This document shows, in pieces, positions 23,382 to 31,763 of a DNA stretch of 42,114 nucleotides; position 1 is the first letter of the stretch, and each line of letters starts with the position of its first letter. Position numbers and translations under genes: made by a program. The stretch is from contig NZ_QBFD01000046.1 in the NCBI RefSeq assembly GCF_003335585.1, forward strand, positions 1,036,618-1,078,731, given 5' to 3'. Origin of the DNA: Sulfitobacter sp. DFL-14. Lineage in GTDB: Bacteria; Pseudomonadota; Alphaproteobacteria; Rhodobacterales; Rhodobacteraceae. The notes under the pieces were generated by a model. The model made no database searches. It had not been told where the DNA came from and saw nothing but the letters and a program-made list of their open reading frames with translations.

Positions 23382-25253
23382 ATGGCAAGTATCGCGGTGG
23401 CATCGCGGCATCTGGCGCGGGGGGCACGTTTTGTGGTGCCGCTGGCCCTTACGACGGGCTGTCTCTGGCTGGTCCGTCAGCAGGTGGGCGATGACATGCC
23501 CGCCGCCCTGCCCGCCAGCCTGTCCGGCATTGGCGCGGTGAACATTCTGCTGGCGCTGGGATGCGTTGCGATCGGTTTCTGGGCCGTGGGGCGCTATGAC
23601 GGTTTGTCGCACCGCCATTTCGGCACCCGGGTGCCGCCACGGGTCGCCCGGCTGAGCGGCACCATGGCCATTGCACTGGCCCAGACCCTCGGCTTTGGCG
23701 TGATCACCGGGGCGCTGGTGCGCCACCGCCTGTTGCCTGGTCTGGGGGTTCGCCGCGCGTTGCAGCTTTCGGTCTTTGTGTCGCTCAGCTTTCTGGCCGC
23801 CTGGCTCTGGATCACCGCACTGGCCTGCGTGGTTCTGCCCGCGCCGGGCTGGACGATACTGCCCGCCGCCCTGGTGCTGGCCGGGCTGCCGCTCTGTGCG
23901 GGGCTGATGGCTTTCGGTCCGCACCCACGTCACCCCCGGTGGCGCGCTGCCCTGCCGACACTGCCGGCACTTGGTGCCATCCTGCTCTGGGCGGCGCTGG
24001 ACCTGCTGGCGGCGGCGCTGGTCCTTTACCTGCTGATTCCGGCAGGCACCCTGGGTTTCGGCAGCTTTGTGCCGGTCTTCCTGCTGGCCTATGGGGCCGG
24101 GTTGCTGTCCGGCGCGCCGGGCGGGGTCGGCCCTTTTGAACTTGTCCTGCTCAGCCTCTTGCCCGAGGTCCCGGATGCCATGCTGATCGGCGCGATCATG
24201 GGCTATCGCGGGCTTTACTACGCGCTGCCCGCCGTCCTTGGCGCGCTCGCCCTGCTCCGCCCGCTGCCGCTGAACCTGCCCGCCCCGCCCACGCCGCGCC
24301 CCTATGGCGAGGGACGCGCGGAATTGGGCCTGTTGCGGCAGAACGGCGGCCGGGTCGTGCGGCTGGGCGGCAGCGAAGTGGCGCTGTGGCGCTGCGGTCA
24401 GGCGCTGGTCGTGCTGCCCGGTGCCGCGCCGCTGGCGACCGTTGAGACCCTCACCGCGCTGCAGCGCCAGGCCCGGCGCGACAACCGGCTGGCCTGCCTG
24501 TACAAATGCACCGCGCGCGAGGCAGCACTTGCCCGGTCGGCGGACTGGCAGGTGCTGCGCATCGCGCAGGAGGCCCTGCTGGACCCGCAGACCTTCGATC
24601 TGCACCATCCCGCCTGCCGGGGCCTGCGCCGCAAGCTGCGCCAGGCGGCAAAGGCCGGGGTCCTTGTGCAGCAGGCCGGGGTACTGCCGCTGGGACCGAT
24701 GGCGGCGATTGATGCCTGCTGGCAGCGACGCAACGGCCCCGCGCGGGGCGGCACCATGGGACGATTCTGCCCCGAATATATCGCGGGTCAGCAAGTCTTT
24801 CTGGCCTGGCAGGGTGACAGGCTGCTGGGCTTTGCCAGCTTCCACGCGGGCGCCCATGACATGGCGCTGGACCTGATGCGCCTGTCGGCGGAAGCCCCCG
24901 CCGGGACGATGCAGGCGCTGGTGATCACCGCCCTGGAAGCGGGGCGTGCCGCCGGGTCAAGCGGCTTCAGCCTTGCCGCGGTGCCGGATATTCCCGCGCT
25001 GGCGCATCCGCTGCTGGCCCCCATGCGCGCGCCGCTGCTGGCCCGCGCCGGTGCCGCGGGGCTGCGGCAGTTCAAATCCGGTTTCGCTCCGCGCTGGTCG
25101 CCCCGCTATGTCGCGGCACCAAGCCGCGCGGCGCTGGCGCTCTGCCTGGCCGACCTCACCCGCGAGATCCATCATCCGCCCGCGCTGGCCGGTGGTGGCC
25201 CGCTTCATGAAGGTGATGAAGAATATGAACTTGCCCCAGGGCGGGCTGCGTGA
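23382..25253 (+). CDS. Short MprF-like phosphatidylglycerol aminoacyltransferase
   Basis: The 623-residue protein has an N-terminal membrane domain (about residues 1-310, seven or eight hydrophobic segments) containing SGAPGGVGPFELVLLSLLPE, the hallmark of the lysyl-phosphatidylglycerol synthase membrane family. The C-terminal soluble part (about 320-600) fits the DUF2156 aminoacyl-transferase domain (PMAAIDACWQRRNGPARGG; GFASFHAGAHDMALDLMRLS). MprF/LpiA proteins attach amino acids from aminoacyl-tRNA to phosphatidylglycerol and flip the product. Family members are usually about 840-870 residues, so this one has a reduced membrane domain and may lack full flippase function. The start at 23382 is the best ATG; a TTG at 23325 is possible. 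The amino acid used is unknown. Confidence 0.8.
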   Translation: MASIAVASRHLARGARFVVPLALTTGCLWLVRQQVGDDMPAALPASLSGIGAVNILLALGCVAIGFWAVGRYDGLSHRHFGTRVPPRVARLSGTMAIALAQTLGFGVITGALVRHRLLPGLGVRRALQLSVFVSLSFLAAWLWITALACVVLPAPGWTILPAALVLAGLPLCAGLMAFGPHPRHPRWRAALPTLPALGAILLWAALDLLAAALVLYLLIPAGTLGFGSFVPVFLLAYGAGLLSGAPGGVGPFELVLLSLLPEVPDAMLIGAIMGYRGLYYALPAVLGALALLRPLPLNLPAPPTPRPYGEGRAELGLLRQNGGRVVRLGGSEVALWRCGQALVVLPGAAPLATVETLTALQRQARRDNRLACLYKCTAREAALARSADWQVLRIAQEALLDPQTFDLHHPACRGLRRKLRQAAKAGVLVQQAGVLPLGPMAAIDACWQRRNGPARGGTMGRFCPEYIAGQQVFLAWQGDRLLGFASFHAGAHDMALDLMRLSAEAPAGTMQALVITALEAGRAAGSSGFSLAAVPDIPALAHPLLAPMRAPLLARAGAAGLRQFKSGFAPRWSPRYVAAPSRAALALCLADLTREIHHPPALAGGGPLHEGDEEYELAPGRAA

Positions 25254-25286
25254 AATAGGCAGGGAACCACGCGCGGAGTATACCTG

Positions 25287-26300
25287 ATGTCAAATGCATT
25301 CACCGACCTTCTTGCCGAAAAAGGCTTTCTGCTGGCCGATGGCGCCACCGGGACCAACCTGTTCAACATGGGGCTGATGTCCGGCGATGCGCCCGAAATG
25401 TGGAACGTCGAAGAGCCGCAGAACATCATCAAGCTCTACCGCGGCGCGGTGGACAGCGGCAGCGACCTGTTCCTGACCAACAGCTTCGGCGCCAATGCCT
25501 CGCGCATGAAACTGCATGGCGCGGAAAAGCGGGTGCACGAACTGGCCCGCGTCTCGGCCGAACTGGCGCGCGAGGTGGCGGATACCGCCGGGCGCAAGGT
25601 GATCGTGGCCGGCTCCGTCGGCCCCACCGGCGAGATCATGGAGCCGGTCGGCACCCTCAGCCATGCATCAGCGGTCGAGATGTTTCACGAGGCCGCCGAC
25701 GGGCTGAAGGCCGGCGGAGTCGACATCGGCTGGCTGGAGACGATCAGCGCCCCTGAGGAATACAAGGCCGCCGCCGAAGGTTTTGCCCTGGCCGGTCTGG
25801 ACTGGTGCGGCACGATGAGTTTCGACACCGCCGGGCGCACCATGATGGGCGTCACCTCGGAAGCGATGGTCGACATGGTGCATGGGCTGGACAACCGGCC
25901 GATGGCCTACGGCGCGAATTGCGGCACCGGGGCATCTGACCTGCTGCGCACGGTGCTGGGCTTTGCCGCCAAGGGAGGCACATTGCCGATCATCTCCAAG
26001 GGCAATGCGGGCATTCCGAAATACCACGACGGTCACATCCATTATGACGGCACGCCGGAGCTGATGGGCAAATACGCGGTGATGGCGCGCAATTGCGGTG
26101 CCACGATCATCGGCGGCTGCTGTGGCACCATGCCGGAGCATCTGGTGGCGATGCGCGCGGCATTGGACAGCCAGCCCAAGGGCGCGGCCCCGACCCTTGA
26201 GGAGATTGTCGCGACGCTGGGTGATTTCTCCTCTGCCAGCGATGGCACCGACGGCCAGGGCCCGGTACGCGCGCCGCGCAAGGGCCGCCGCAGGAGCTGA
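25287..26300 (+). CDS. bmt: Betaine-homocysteine S-methyltransferase
   Basis: The 337-residue protein is a zinc-dependent homocysteine methyltransferase. It starts FLLADGATGTNLFNMGL. The three zinc-ligand cysteines are Cys212 (GANCGTG) and Cys278/Cys279 (GGCCGT). The methyl donor is probably glycine betaine, giving dimethylglycine and methionine, as in relatives annotated BHMT. It lies 34 bases after the MprF-like gene. The corrinoid protein and DUF1638 protein downstream suggest that methyl groups from osmolytes are handled by several routes here. Confidence 0.88.
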   Translation: MSNAFTDLLAEKGFLLADGATGTNLFNMGLMSGDAPEMWNVEEPQNIIKLYRGAVDSGSDLFLTNSFGANASRMKLHGAEKRVHELARVSAELAREVADTAGRKVIVAGSVGPTGEIMEPVGTLSHASAVEMFHEAADGLKAGGVDIGWLETISAPEEYKAAAEGFALAGLDWCGTMSFDTAGRTMMGVTSEAMVDMVHGLDNRPMAYGANCGTGASDLLRTVLGFAAKGGTLPIISKGNAGIPKYHDGHIHYDGTPELMGKYAVMARNCGATIIGGCCGTMPEHLVAMRAALDSQPKGAAPTLEEIVATLGDFSSASDGTDGQGPVRAPRKGRRRS

Positions 26301-26437
26301 CACAGGGGCTGACACCGGCACGGCGCGGGCGGCAGAACTGGCAGTCGGGTAACCCGTGGGTTACACAACGCATTGTTAACATTCATTTTTATTCCGTTAA
26401 CGTTGCGCGCGTTGCGGATCGAAAAGCCAGGGGCGGC

Positions 26438-26471
26438 CCGTCATGTCGCGGAGATGCCTTTGGCATGACGG
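26438..26471. repeat. Hairpin between convergent genes
   Basis: CCGTCATG (26438-26445) and CATGACGG (26464-26471) are perfect inverted repeats around an 18-base loop. It lies between the BHMT stop and the stop of the convergent radical SAM gene. No T tract follows, so it may be a dispersed palindrome and not a terminator. The following bases (GGCCCGGCTTACGC) recur near 3443 in the other repeat block. Confidence 0.55.
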
Positions 26472-26501
26472 CAGGCACTGGCCCGGCTTACGCCCCGCCC
26501 G

Positions 26502-27578
26502 CTAAAACAATGACATCTGCGCGGTTTCCTTTTGTGGCGGGTGGAACAGGTCGCAGCGCATCGGGCTGCCGCGCGACTTGAGGCCCAGGCGTTTGACCGC
26601 CACGTTGAAGCGTTGCGCGACCATCTCGGCATAGGGGCCCTCGCCGCGCATCCGGCGGTGCCAGCTGGCATCATATTCACGGCCGCCATGCATCTCGCGC
26701 AGGCGCGACATGATGCGCCCTGCCCGGTCCGGGAAATGCTGCGCCAGCCAGTCCTGCACCAGCGGCGAAACCTCGCGCGGGAGGCGCAGCATGATCCAGC
26801 TTGCATGACGTGCCCCTGCATCCCGGCCCGCCCGCAGGATGTTTTCCAGTTCCGGATCGGTCAGCGCCGGGATCATCGGAGAGGCCATGATCCGCACCGG
26901 TATCCCCGCGCCGGAGAGCGACCGGATCATCTGCAGCCGCCGCTGCGGCGCGGGTGCGCGCGGCTCCATCAACCGGCTGAGCCTGGCATCCAGCGTGGTC
27001 ACCGAAATGCCGACCCGCACCAGCCCGCGCCGCGCCATGTCCTCCAGAATGTCGATGTCGCGCTCGATCAGCGCCCCCTTGGTCACGATGGCGACGGGAT
27101 GCCCCGCATCGGAAAGCACCCTGAGACAGGCGCGCATGATCTCATGCTCCCGCTCGATCGGCTGATAGGGGTCGGTATTGGTGCCGATGGCAATCGGCGC
27201 CACCTTGTAGGATCTGGCTGCCAGTTCCCGCTTCAGCACCTGGGGCGCATCGGGGCGCGCCACCAGGCGGGTTTCGAAATCCAGCCCCGGCGACAGACCA
27301 AGATAGGCATGACTGGGACGTGCGAAACAATAGACACAGCCGTGTTCGCAACCACGATAGGGGTTGATCGACCTGTCAAAGGGCAGATCGGGCGAACTGT
27401 TGTAGGTGATCAGCCTGCGCGGCACCTCGATCGCGGTCTGGGTGCGCAGCACCGGCAGGTCGGTTTCCGGCGTCCAGCCGTCATCGACCTGCACCCTTTC
27501 ATGCCGCTCGAACCGCCCGGCATGGTTGCTGCCCGCCGCGCGCCCGACCACCTTGAATCGCCGATCTTCCCTGTCCAT
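26502..27578 (-). CDS. PA0069-family radical SAM protein
   Basis: The 358-residue protein has the radical SAM cluster motif CEHGCVYC (Cys77, Cys81, Cys84), preceded by the family's SPDLPFDRSINPYRG. The family resembles SplB in its fold but is uncharacterised. The second half includes IAIGTNTDPYQPIERE and VGISVTTLDARLSRLMEPRAP. ATG 27578 is used because an in-frame extension to 27773 would run through the intergenic region and lacks similarity. It is divergent from the corrinoid-protein gene and ends convergent with BHMT. Confidence 0.9.
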   Translation of the reverse strand: MDREDRRFKVVGRAAGSNHAGRFERHERVQVDDGWTPETDLPVLRTQTAIEVPRRLITYNSSPDLPFDRSINPYRGCEHGCVYCFARPSHAYLGLSPGLDFETRLVARPDAPQVLKRELAARSYKVAPIAIGTNTDPYQPIEREHEIMRACLRVLSDAGHPVAIVTKGALIERDIDILEDMARRGLVRVGISVTTLDARLSRLMEPRAPAPQRRLQMIRSLSGAGIPVRIMASPMIPALTDPELENILRAGRDAGARHASWIMLRLPREVSPLVQDWLAQHFPDRAGRIMSRLREMHGGREYDASWHRRMRGEGPYAEMVAQRFNVAVKRLGLKSRGSPMRCDLFHPPQKETAQMSLF

Positions 27579-27793
27579 GCCCGACACTAGAACAAAATAA
27601 GAACGCGGACAATGCAAATCCGCCGCCCGGCAGGCTTGCGCGCCTTGTCTCCCCTGCGCGAAAAAGCGTAGTCTGGACCGGATCGCGTCGCGCTTTACGC
27701 GGTCGATGTCGCAATTCGCTCTTCTGACCGGGGGATTTCGTGACATGTAGGCAAAAGCGCACCGCACCTGCACAGACGGCAGAAGGAACCACC

Positions 27794-28495
27794 ATGTCTG
27801 ACGACGAAGATATCATCCTCTCCGAACTCGATGACGAAGAGCTTGTACAGCAGATGTTCGACGACCTCTATGACGGTCTCAAGGAAGAGATCGAAGAGGG
27901 CGTAAACATCCTTCTGGAACGCAAGTGGGAGCCCTATGACATCCTGACCAAGGCATTGGTCGGTGGCATGACCATCGTCGGCGCGGATTTCCGCGACGGG
28001 ATCCTTTTTGTCCCTGAGGTGTTGCTGGCCGCCAATGCGATGAAGGGCGGCATGGCCATCCTCAAGCCGCTGCTGGCCGAAACCGGCGCACCGACCATCG
28101 GCAAGATGGTGATCGGCACTGTGAAGGGCGACATTCACGACATCGGCAAGAACCTTGTCGGCATGATGATGGAAGGTGCGGGTTTCGAGATTGTCGATCT
28201 GGGCATCAACAACCCGGTGGAAAACTATCTTGAGGCGCTGGACCGCGAGGGTGCCGACATCCTTGGCATGTCCGCCCTGCTGACCACCACCATGCCCTAT
28301 ATGAAGGTCGTGATCGACACGATGGTCGAACAGGGCATTCGCGACGATTACATCATTCTGGTCGGCGGCGCGCCGCTGAACGAGGAATTCGGCAAGGCCA
28401 TCGGCGCAGATGCCTATTGCCGGGATGCCGCAGTGGCGGTGGAAACCGCAAAGACCTGGATGCACCGCAAGCACAACAGGGCCGCCTCTGCCTGA
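27794..28495 (+). CDS. Corrinoid (B12)-binding methyltransferase partner protein
   Basis: The 233-residue protein has a helical cap domain (about residues 15-95) and a cobalamin-binding Rossmann domain (about 100-225) with GDIHDIGKNL, where His115 is the lower cobalt ligand. GMSALLTTTMPYM and ILVGGAPLNEEF complete the family motifs. Such proteins (MtbC/MtaC-like) carry a methyl group on B12 between a substrate-specific methyltransferase and a methyl acceptor. No MttB-type methyltransferase is in the window. ATG 27794 follows AGAAGGAACC. A strong terminator follows. Confidence 0.92.
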   Translation: MSDDEDIILSELDDEELVQQMFDDLYDGLKEEIEEGVNILLERKWEPYDILTKALVGGMTIVGADFRDGILFVPEVLLAANAMKGGMAILKPLLAETGAPTIGKMVIGTVKGDIHDIGKNLVGMMMEGAGFEIVDLGINNPVENYLEALDREGADILGMSALLTTTMPYMKVVIDTMVEQGIRDDYIILVGGAPLNEEFGKAIGADAYCRDAAVAVETAKTWMHRKHNRAASA

Positions 28496-28521
28496 GTGCG
28501 TTGCCCGGCTGATTGAATGAC

Positions 28522-28553
28522 AAGGCCCCCGAAGCGGTTTCGGGGGCCTTTTT
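28522..28553 (+). terminator. Rho-independent terminator after corrinoid gene
   Basis: AAGGCCCCCGAA pairs with TTCGGGGGCCTT around a short GCGG-type loop, and a T tract follows. It lies about 27 bases beyond the stop codon. This is one of the clearest terminators in the window. Confidence 0.92.
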
Positions 28554-28649
28554 GCATCCCGGGGGAGCTGTCCCTTGTCACGGCTCCTGACTGCCCGGGG
28601 CTTTTATATGGGCTGGCAAGTCTTACCTTGGGATTGAAAGAGAGGTTCC

Positions 28650-28835
28650 ATGCCCTTCAAGCACCTTGTCCTGCTCCTTGCCGTGGTAATTGCCGCCGCT
28701 GCGGTCACCATCTGGCTGGCTATGCTTGCCGCCCCGGCCCTCAGCCTGCCACAATCCGCGATGGCGCTGGTGCCGCTGGCCCTGCTGGCCGTTGTGCTGG
28801 TCCGGCTGCTGCGCGGCCGGTCCAGACAGAAATAG
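28650..28835 (+). CDS. Small two-helix membrane protein
   Basis: The 61-residue protein has two hydrophobic stretches (about residues 6-29 and 36-54) and a basic C-terminus (RLLRGRSRQK). GAGAGG precedes the ATG by about six bases. I do not recognise a family. It runs toward a convergent membrane-protein gene, with two bases between the stops. Confidence 0.7.
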   Translation: MPFKHLVLLLAVVIAAAAVTIWLAMLAAPALSLPQSAMALVPLALLAVVLVRLLRGRSRQK

Positions 28836-28837
28836 GC

Positions 28838-29329
28838 TCAGGCCCTGCCGCGTGTCAGCCAGACGATCACCGCCACCATGACAATGCCGTAAAGAACATG
28901 CCCCACCAGAGCGACCCAAGTGATTCCGGTGAAGTTGAGGAAAAACGGCAGGCCCGCAATCGCCGTGATCCCGCCGATGGCAAAGACCCAGAGGCCAAAG
29001 CCATAGACCGCCGCCGACACGATCCAGGGCAGGCCCTTGCCGATCACCCGGTCCCAGACCGGTTTGAAGATAAACAGCCACCCCACCGGATAACCGATCA
29101 GCCCCACCAGATAGAAATGCATGAAATAGCCCGCGAAATCGCCATTCGGCAGCCCCAGCGCGCCAAACAGGCTTTTGGCCAGCCCATGCGGCGACAGATT
29201 GGCAAAGCCCAGGCCCGGGCTGACCACCTGCCCCCAGAGATCAAACGCCATCGTCGCGAAACAGCCCGATATGAACATCAACCCCAGCGTGCCCGTGTTC
29301 AATCCCGCCTTGTTCGAGTAAACTGCCAT
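28838..29329 (-). CDS. Integral membrane protein of unknown function
   Basis: The 163-residue protein has four or five hydrophobic segments. It starts MAVYSNKAGLNTGTLGLMFISG and contains GYFMHFYLVGLIGYPVGWLFIFKP. It resembles small conserved roseobacter membrane proteins, possibly the DUF6789 family, but I am not certain. ATG 29329 is preferred because AGGGA lies upstream; ATG 29338 is also in frame. It is divergent from the DUF1638 gene. Confidence 0.72.
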   Translation of the reverse strand: MAVYSNKAGLNTGTLGLMFISGCFATMAFDLWGQVVSPGLGFANLSPHGLAKSLFGALGLPNGDFAGYFMHFYLVGLIGYPVGWLFIFKPVWDRVIGKGLPWIVSAAVYGFGLWVFAIGGITAIAGLPFFLNFTGITWVALVGHVLYGIVMVAVIVWLTRGRA

Positions 29330-29433
29330 TGGTTCCATCCCTGTCTGAAATGTCGTATCTGACCTAGCCAGTTACGCGCCTTCCGTGGCAGCGTGCAACG
29401 ACACAGAGACACCCACACGCATTGGTTAGAAAT

Positions 29434-30084
29434 GTGACAGACCGCGCGACACCCCTGCCCGACCTCGACCAGCTGACCGAAACCGGTCTGCGGGCAAAGG
29501 GCGCGGGCTCGATCCTGCTGATCGCCTGCGGGGCGCTGGCGCGCGAGATCCTGGCCCTGAAACAGGCCAACGGCTGGACCCATCTGGACCTGACCTGCCT
29601 GCCCGCCAAATACCACCTCTACCCCGAAAAGATCACCGCCGCCGTGCGCGAGAGCGTCGCCAGGCACCGCGATCGCTATGACAGCATCTTTGTGGTCTAT
29701 GCCGATTGCGGCACCGGCGGGTTGTTGCAGGCGGCCTGTGCGGAAATGGGGGTCGAGATGGTCGCAGGGCCCCATTGCTACAGCTTTTTCGAAGGCAACG
29801 ACGCCTTTGCCGCCAAGGCGGATGCAGAATTCACCAGCTTTTACCTGACCGACTTTCTGGTCCGTCAGTTCGATGCTTTCATCATGAAACCCATGGGGCT
29901 GGACCGGCATCCGGAACTGCGGGACATGTATTTCGGCAATTACGAAAAGCTGGTCTATCAGGCGCAGACCGACGACCCGGAACTGACGGAAAAGGCCCGC
30001 GCCTGTGCCGAGGTTCTGGGGCTGGCGTTCGAGCGGCGCTATACCGGCTATGGTGACCTTGCCACCCACCTGAAAAAACTCTGA
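29434..30084 (+). CDS. DUF1638 family protein
   Basis: The 216-residue protein matches DUF1638. The family occurs beside corrinoid methyltransferase systems in acetogens, methanogens and roseobacters, but its function is not established. Conserved-looking segments are ILLIACGALAREILAL near the start, YADCGTGG and GPHCYSFFEG in the middle, and GYGDLATHL at the end. Cys and His residues in these motifs could bind a metal. No ATG fits; GTG 29434 or TTG 29422 are the candidate starts. It lies ~940 bases after the corrinoid gene, on the same strand. Confidence 0.85.
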   Translation: MTDRATPLPDLDQLTETGLRAKGAGSILLIACGALAREILALKQANGWTHLDLTCLPAKYHLYPEKITAAVRESVARHRDRYDSIFVVYADCGTGGLLQAACAEMGVEMVAGPHCYSFFEGNDAFAAKADAEFTSFYLTDFLVRQFDAFIMKPMGLDRHPELRDMYFGNYEKLVYQAQTDDPELTEKARACAEVLGLAFERRYTGYGDLATHLKKL

Positions 30085-30090
30085 CCGTCC

Positions 30091-30197
30091 TTAAAGCACT
30101 TCTCGGAAAACATGAGACGCAGGGCAGCACTTAACGCGTTGAAATCTATGATTTCAGGCAGCGTTAGGTGATTCAGGTTTTTCCGAAAGTGCTATAG
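30091..30197. repeat. Palindromic intergenic element, copy C
   Basis: This ~107-bp element has arms AGCACTTCTCGGAAAA on the left and TTTTCCGAAAGTGCT on the right, ending CTATAG at 30197. Its reverse complement matches copy A (1-100) closely, including the core ATTTCAACGCGTTA. It lies just after the DUF1638 gene. Confidence 0.8.
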
Positions 30198-30331
30198 GTG
30201 ACGCTGTCGAACGTCGCGAACCTTTGGCTCGATGCCGCTGAATTTGCTGAATCCAATCAAGGAGCCGCGTCACGTAATATTGGCCCAAACGCCGAGCATG
30301 GCTGATCTAAAGCGGCCCGCCTTAAACTTGA

Positions 30332-30377
30332 ATCGCCGATACCCTGCCGCGCTTCGCGCTCTCGGGACATCGGCGAT
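30332..30377. repeat. REP-like palindrome, family 2 copy 2
   Basis: The arms ATCGCCGAT (30332-30340) and ATCGGCGAT (30369-30377) surround an inner GCGCTTCGCGC hairpin. It is the inverted counterpart of the element at 3034-3081. Bases 30198-30331 and 30378-30478 show no gene or other repeat that I can identify. Confidence 0.75.
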
Positions 30378-30478
30378 ACTGAATGTATCAGGTTAAAGGC
30401 GGGACGCTGTAAAACGGCCCTTCGGAACGGCTTGGGGCAAGGTCCGCCGTGCGGACTTTGCTGCCGTTGATCGCTGGC

Positions 30479-30513
30479 ACCCAGGCCCGGAACAAGCCGG
30501 AGGCGCCGGGCCA
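30479..30513. repeat. Dispersed segment shared with 3281-3315
   Basis: These 35 bases match 3281-3315 with about one difference and keep the GGCCCGG/CCGGGCC self-complementarity. Here the segment runs almost directly into the next shared segment. Confidence 0.7.
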
Positions 30514-30519
30514 CTCTGG

Positions 30520-30587
30520 CCTCCTTTCTGCCAATCGCCGCGATCTGCGGACAGGTCCGGTTTTCCAATTTGGGTCAGTTGGTGACG
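30520..30587. repeat. Dispersed segment shared with 3478-3546
   Basis: About 68 bases match 3478-3546, with an identical run around CTGCGGACAGGTCCGG. Together with the two preceding repeats it shows that a composite block occurs in two places 27 kb apart. Confidence 0.72.
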
Positions 30588-30639
30588 CACAGGCCAATTT
30601 CGTCGGACGTCTGGTAGCCGCACGTCCGCAGGGCCCGAC

Positions 30640-31047
30640 CTATGCCGCCGCCGCGAGGCTGCGAATCCGTTCGATCATCGCGCGCAGCCCGTTGGAACGC
30701 TGCGCCGACAGGTGATCGTTCAGACCCAGGCGGCCCATTTCGGCGCGCGCATCGACGGCCACGACCTCGGCCGGGGTCAGCCCGTTGTAAAGCACCCGCA
30801 GCACCGCGATCAGGCCGGACACGATCATCGCATCGCTGGCCCCGTCGAAATGCAGCGTGCCATCGTCGAACTGGGCATGCAGCCAGACCTGGCTGGCGCA
30901 GCCGTCCACCTTGGTCGCGGGCACGCGCAGGGCTTCCTCCAGCGGATCCATCGCCTTGCCCAGGTCGATGACATGCCGATACCGGTCTTCCCAGTCATCC
31001 AGGAATTCGAAATCCTCGACAAGTTCTTCGAATGCGGCGGTGGCCAT
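30640..31047 (-). CDS. sufE: SufE family sulfur acceptor
   Basis: The 135-residue protein accepts persulfide sulfur from the SufS cysteine desulfurase for Fe-S cluster assembly. The active cysteine is Cys50 in KVDGCASQVW. GLTPAEV and the C-terminal helix (LSAQRSNGLRAMIERI) fit the family. ATG 31047 is preferred over in-frame codons up to 31122, which lie in non-conserved sequence. No other suf genes are nearby. Confidence 0.94.
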   Translation of the reverse strand: MATAAFEELVEDFEFLDDWEDRYRHVIDLGKAMDPLEEALRVPATKVDGCASQVWLHAQFDDGTLHFDGASDAMIVSGLIAVLRVLYNGLTPAEVVAVDARAEMGRLGLNDHLSAQRSNGLRAMIERIRSLAAAA

Positions 31048-31173
31048 AGATCGGGGTCCTTTGTAACTGCGCGTGTGCTCAGAGGTAAGCAGCAGCCCGG
31101 CAAAGGTCCACCCCCTTCCCAAGGACCGGGGAATAGGCTAGTCAAAGATCAAGAAAACACCCGAGGCGGCACC

Positions 31174-31698
31174 ATGCGCAAGACCCTGACCCTTTTGGCG
31201 GTCCTCACACTCACACTTTCGGCCTGTGGGGCGATCCGCGACAGTCGGGTCAACCCGTTCAACTGGTTTGGCAAGTCGCGCTCCGTGGCAACCAGTGTCG
31301 CGCCGGAACAGACCAATCCGCTGATCCCGCGACGCGGCGGTTTCTTTTCGCGGGCCGGCAAGGAAGAAGCACCCTATCTGGGCCGTCCCTTTGAACAGAT
31401 CACCGATCTGACGGTAGAGCCCATTCCCGGCGGTGCGATCATCCGGGCCACCGGGCTGGCCGCGCGGCAGGGCATCTATGCGGTGCAGCTGACCCCCCAG
31501 AACGAGGAAGAAGAGCCGGTAGACGGCGTTCTGATCTATCGTCTGGAAGGTGTGCGGCCTGACAAGAACACGCCGGTCGGCACCAAACCGACCCGTGAAG
31601 TCACCGCAGGGCGCAAACTGACCGATCAGCAGCTGCGCAATGTCCGGGTGATCCGGGTCGAGGGGGCGCTGAACGCCCAGGAAAGCCGCCGCCGCTGA
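31174..31698 (+). CDS. Putative lipoprotein
   Basis: The 174-residue protein has a lipoprotein signal peptide (MRKTLTLLAVLTLTLSAC) with lipidation at Cys18. The mature part includes VNPFNWFGKSRS and a later segment predicted as beta-rich (LTVEPIPGGAIIRATGLAARQG). It is a conserved-looking roseobacter protein of unknown function. ATG 31174 was chosen for the signal peptide and the upstream CCGAGGCGG; a much longer in-frame extension runs across the sufE gene on the other strand and is rejected. Confidence 0.85.
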   Translation: MRKTLTLLAVLTLTLSACGAIRDSRVNPFNWFGKSRSVATSVAPEQTNPLIPRRGGFFSRAGKEEAPYLGRPFEQITDLTVEPIPGGAIIRATGLAARQGIYAVQLTPQNEEEEPVDGVLIYRLEGVRPDKNTPVGTKPTREVTAGRKLTDQQLRNVRVIRVEGALNAQESRRR

Positions 31699-31763
31699 CC
31701 CGAAAGTCAGCGGAAGCGATATTTTTCAAATCGTTACAACGCGATCTTGATGTGTGCTGCCGC

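Noticed and set aside
23274..24857. Minus-strand open frame of 527 codons opposite the MprF-like gene
   Set aside because: Gln/Arg/Gly-rich shadow sequence with no motif; the plus strand has clear family motifs.
25254..25286. Riboswitch (SAM or cobalamin) before the methyl-transfer genes
   Set aside because: Only 33 bases separate the BHMT gene from its neighbour, and no cobalamin-box pattern is seen in 27579-27793.
26438..26471. Terminator for BHMT or radical SAM gene
   Set aside because: No T tract follows on either strand and adjoining sequence resembles dispersed repeats, so it is listed only as a hairpin.
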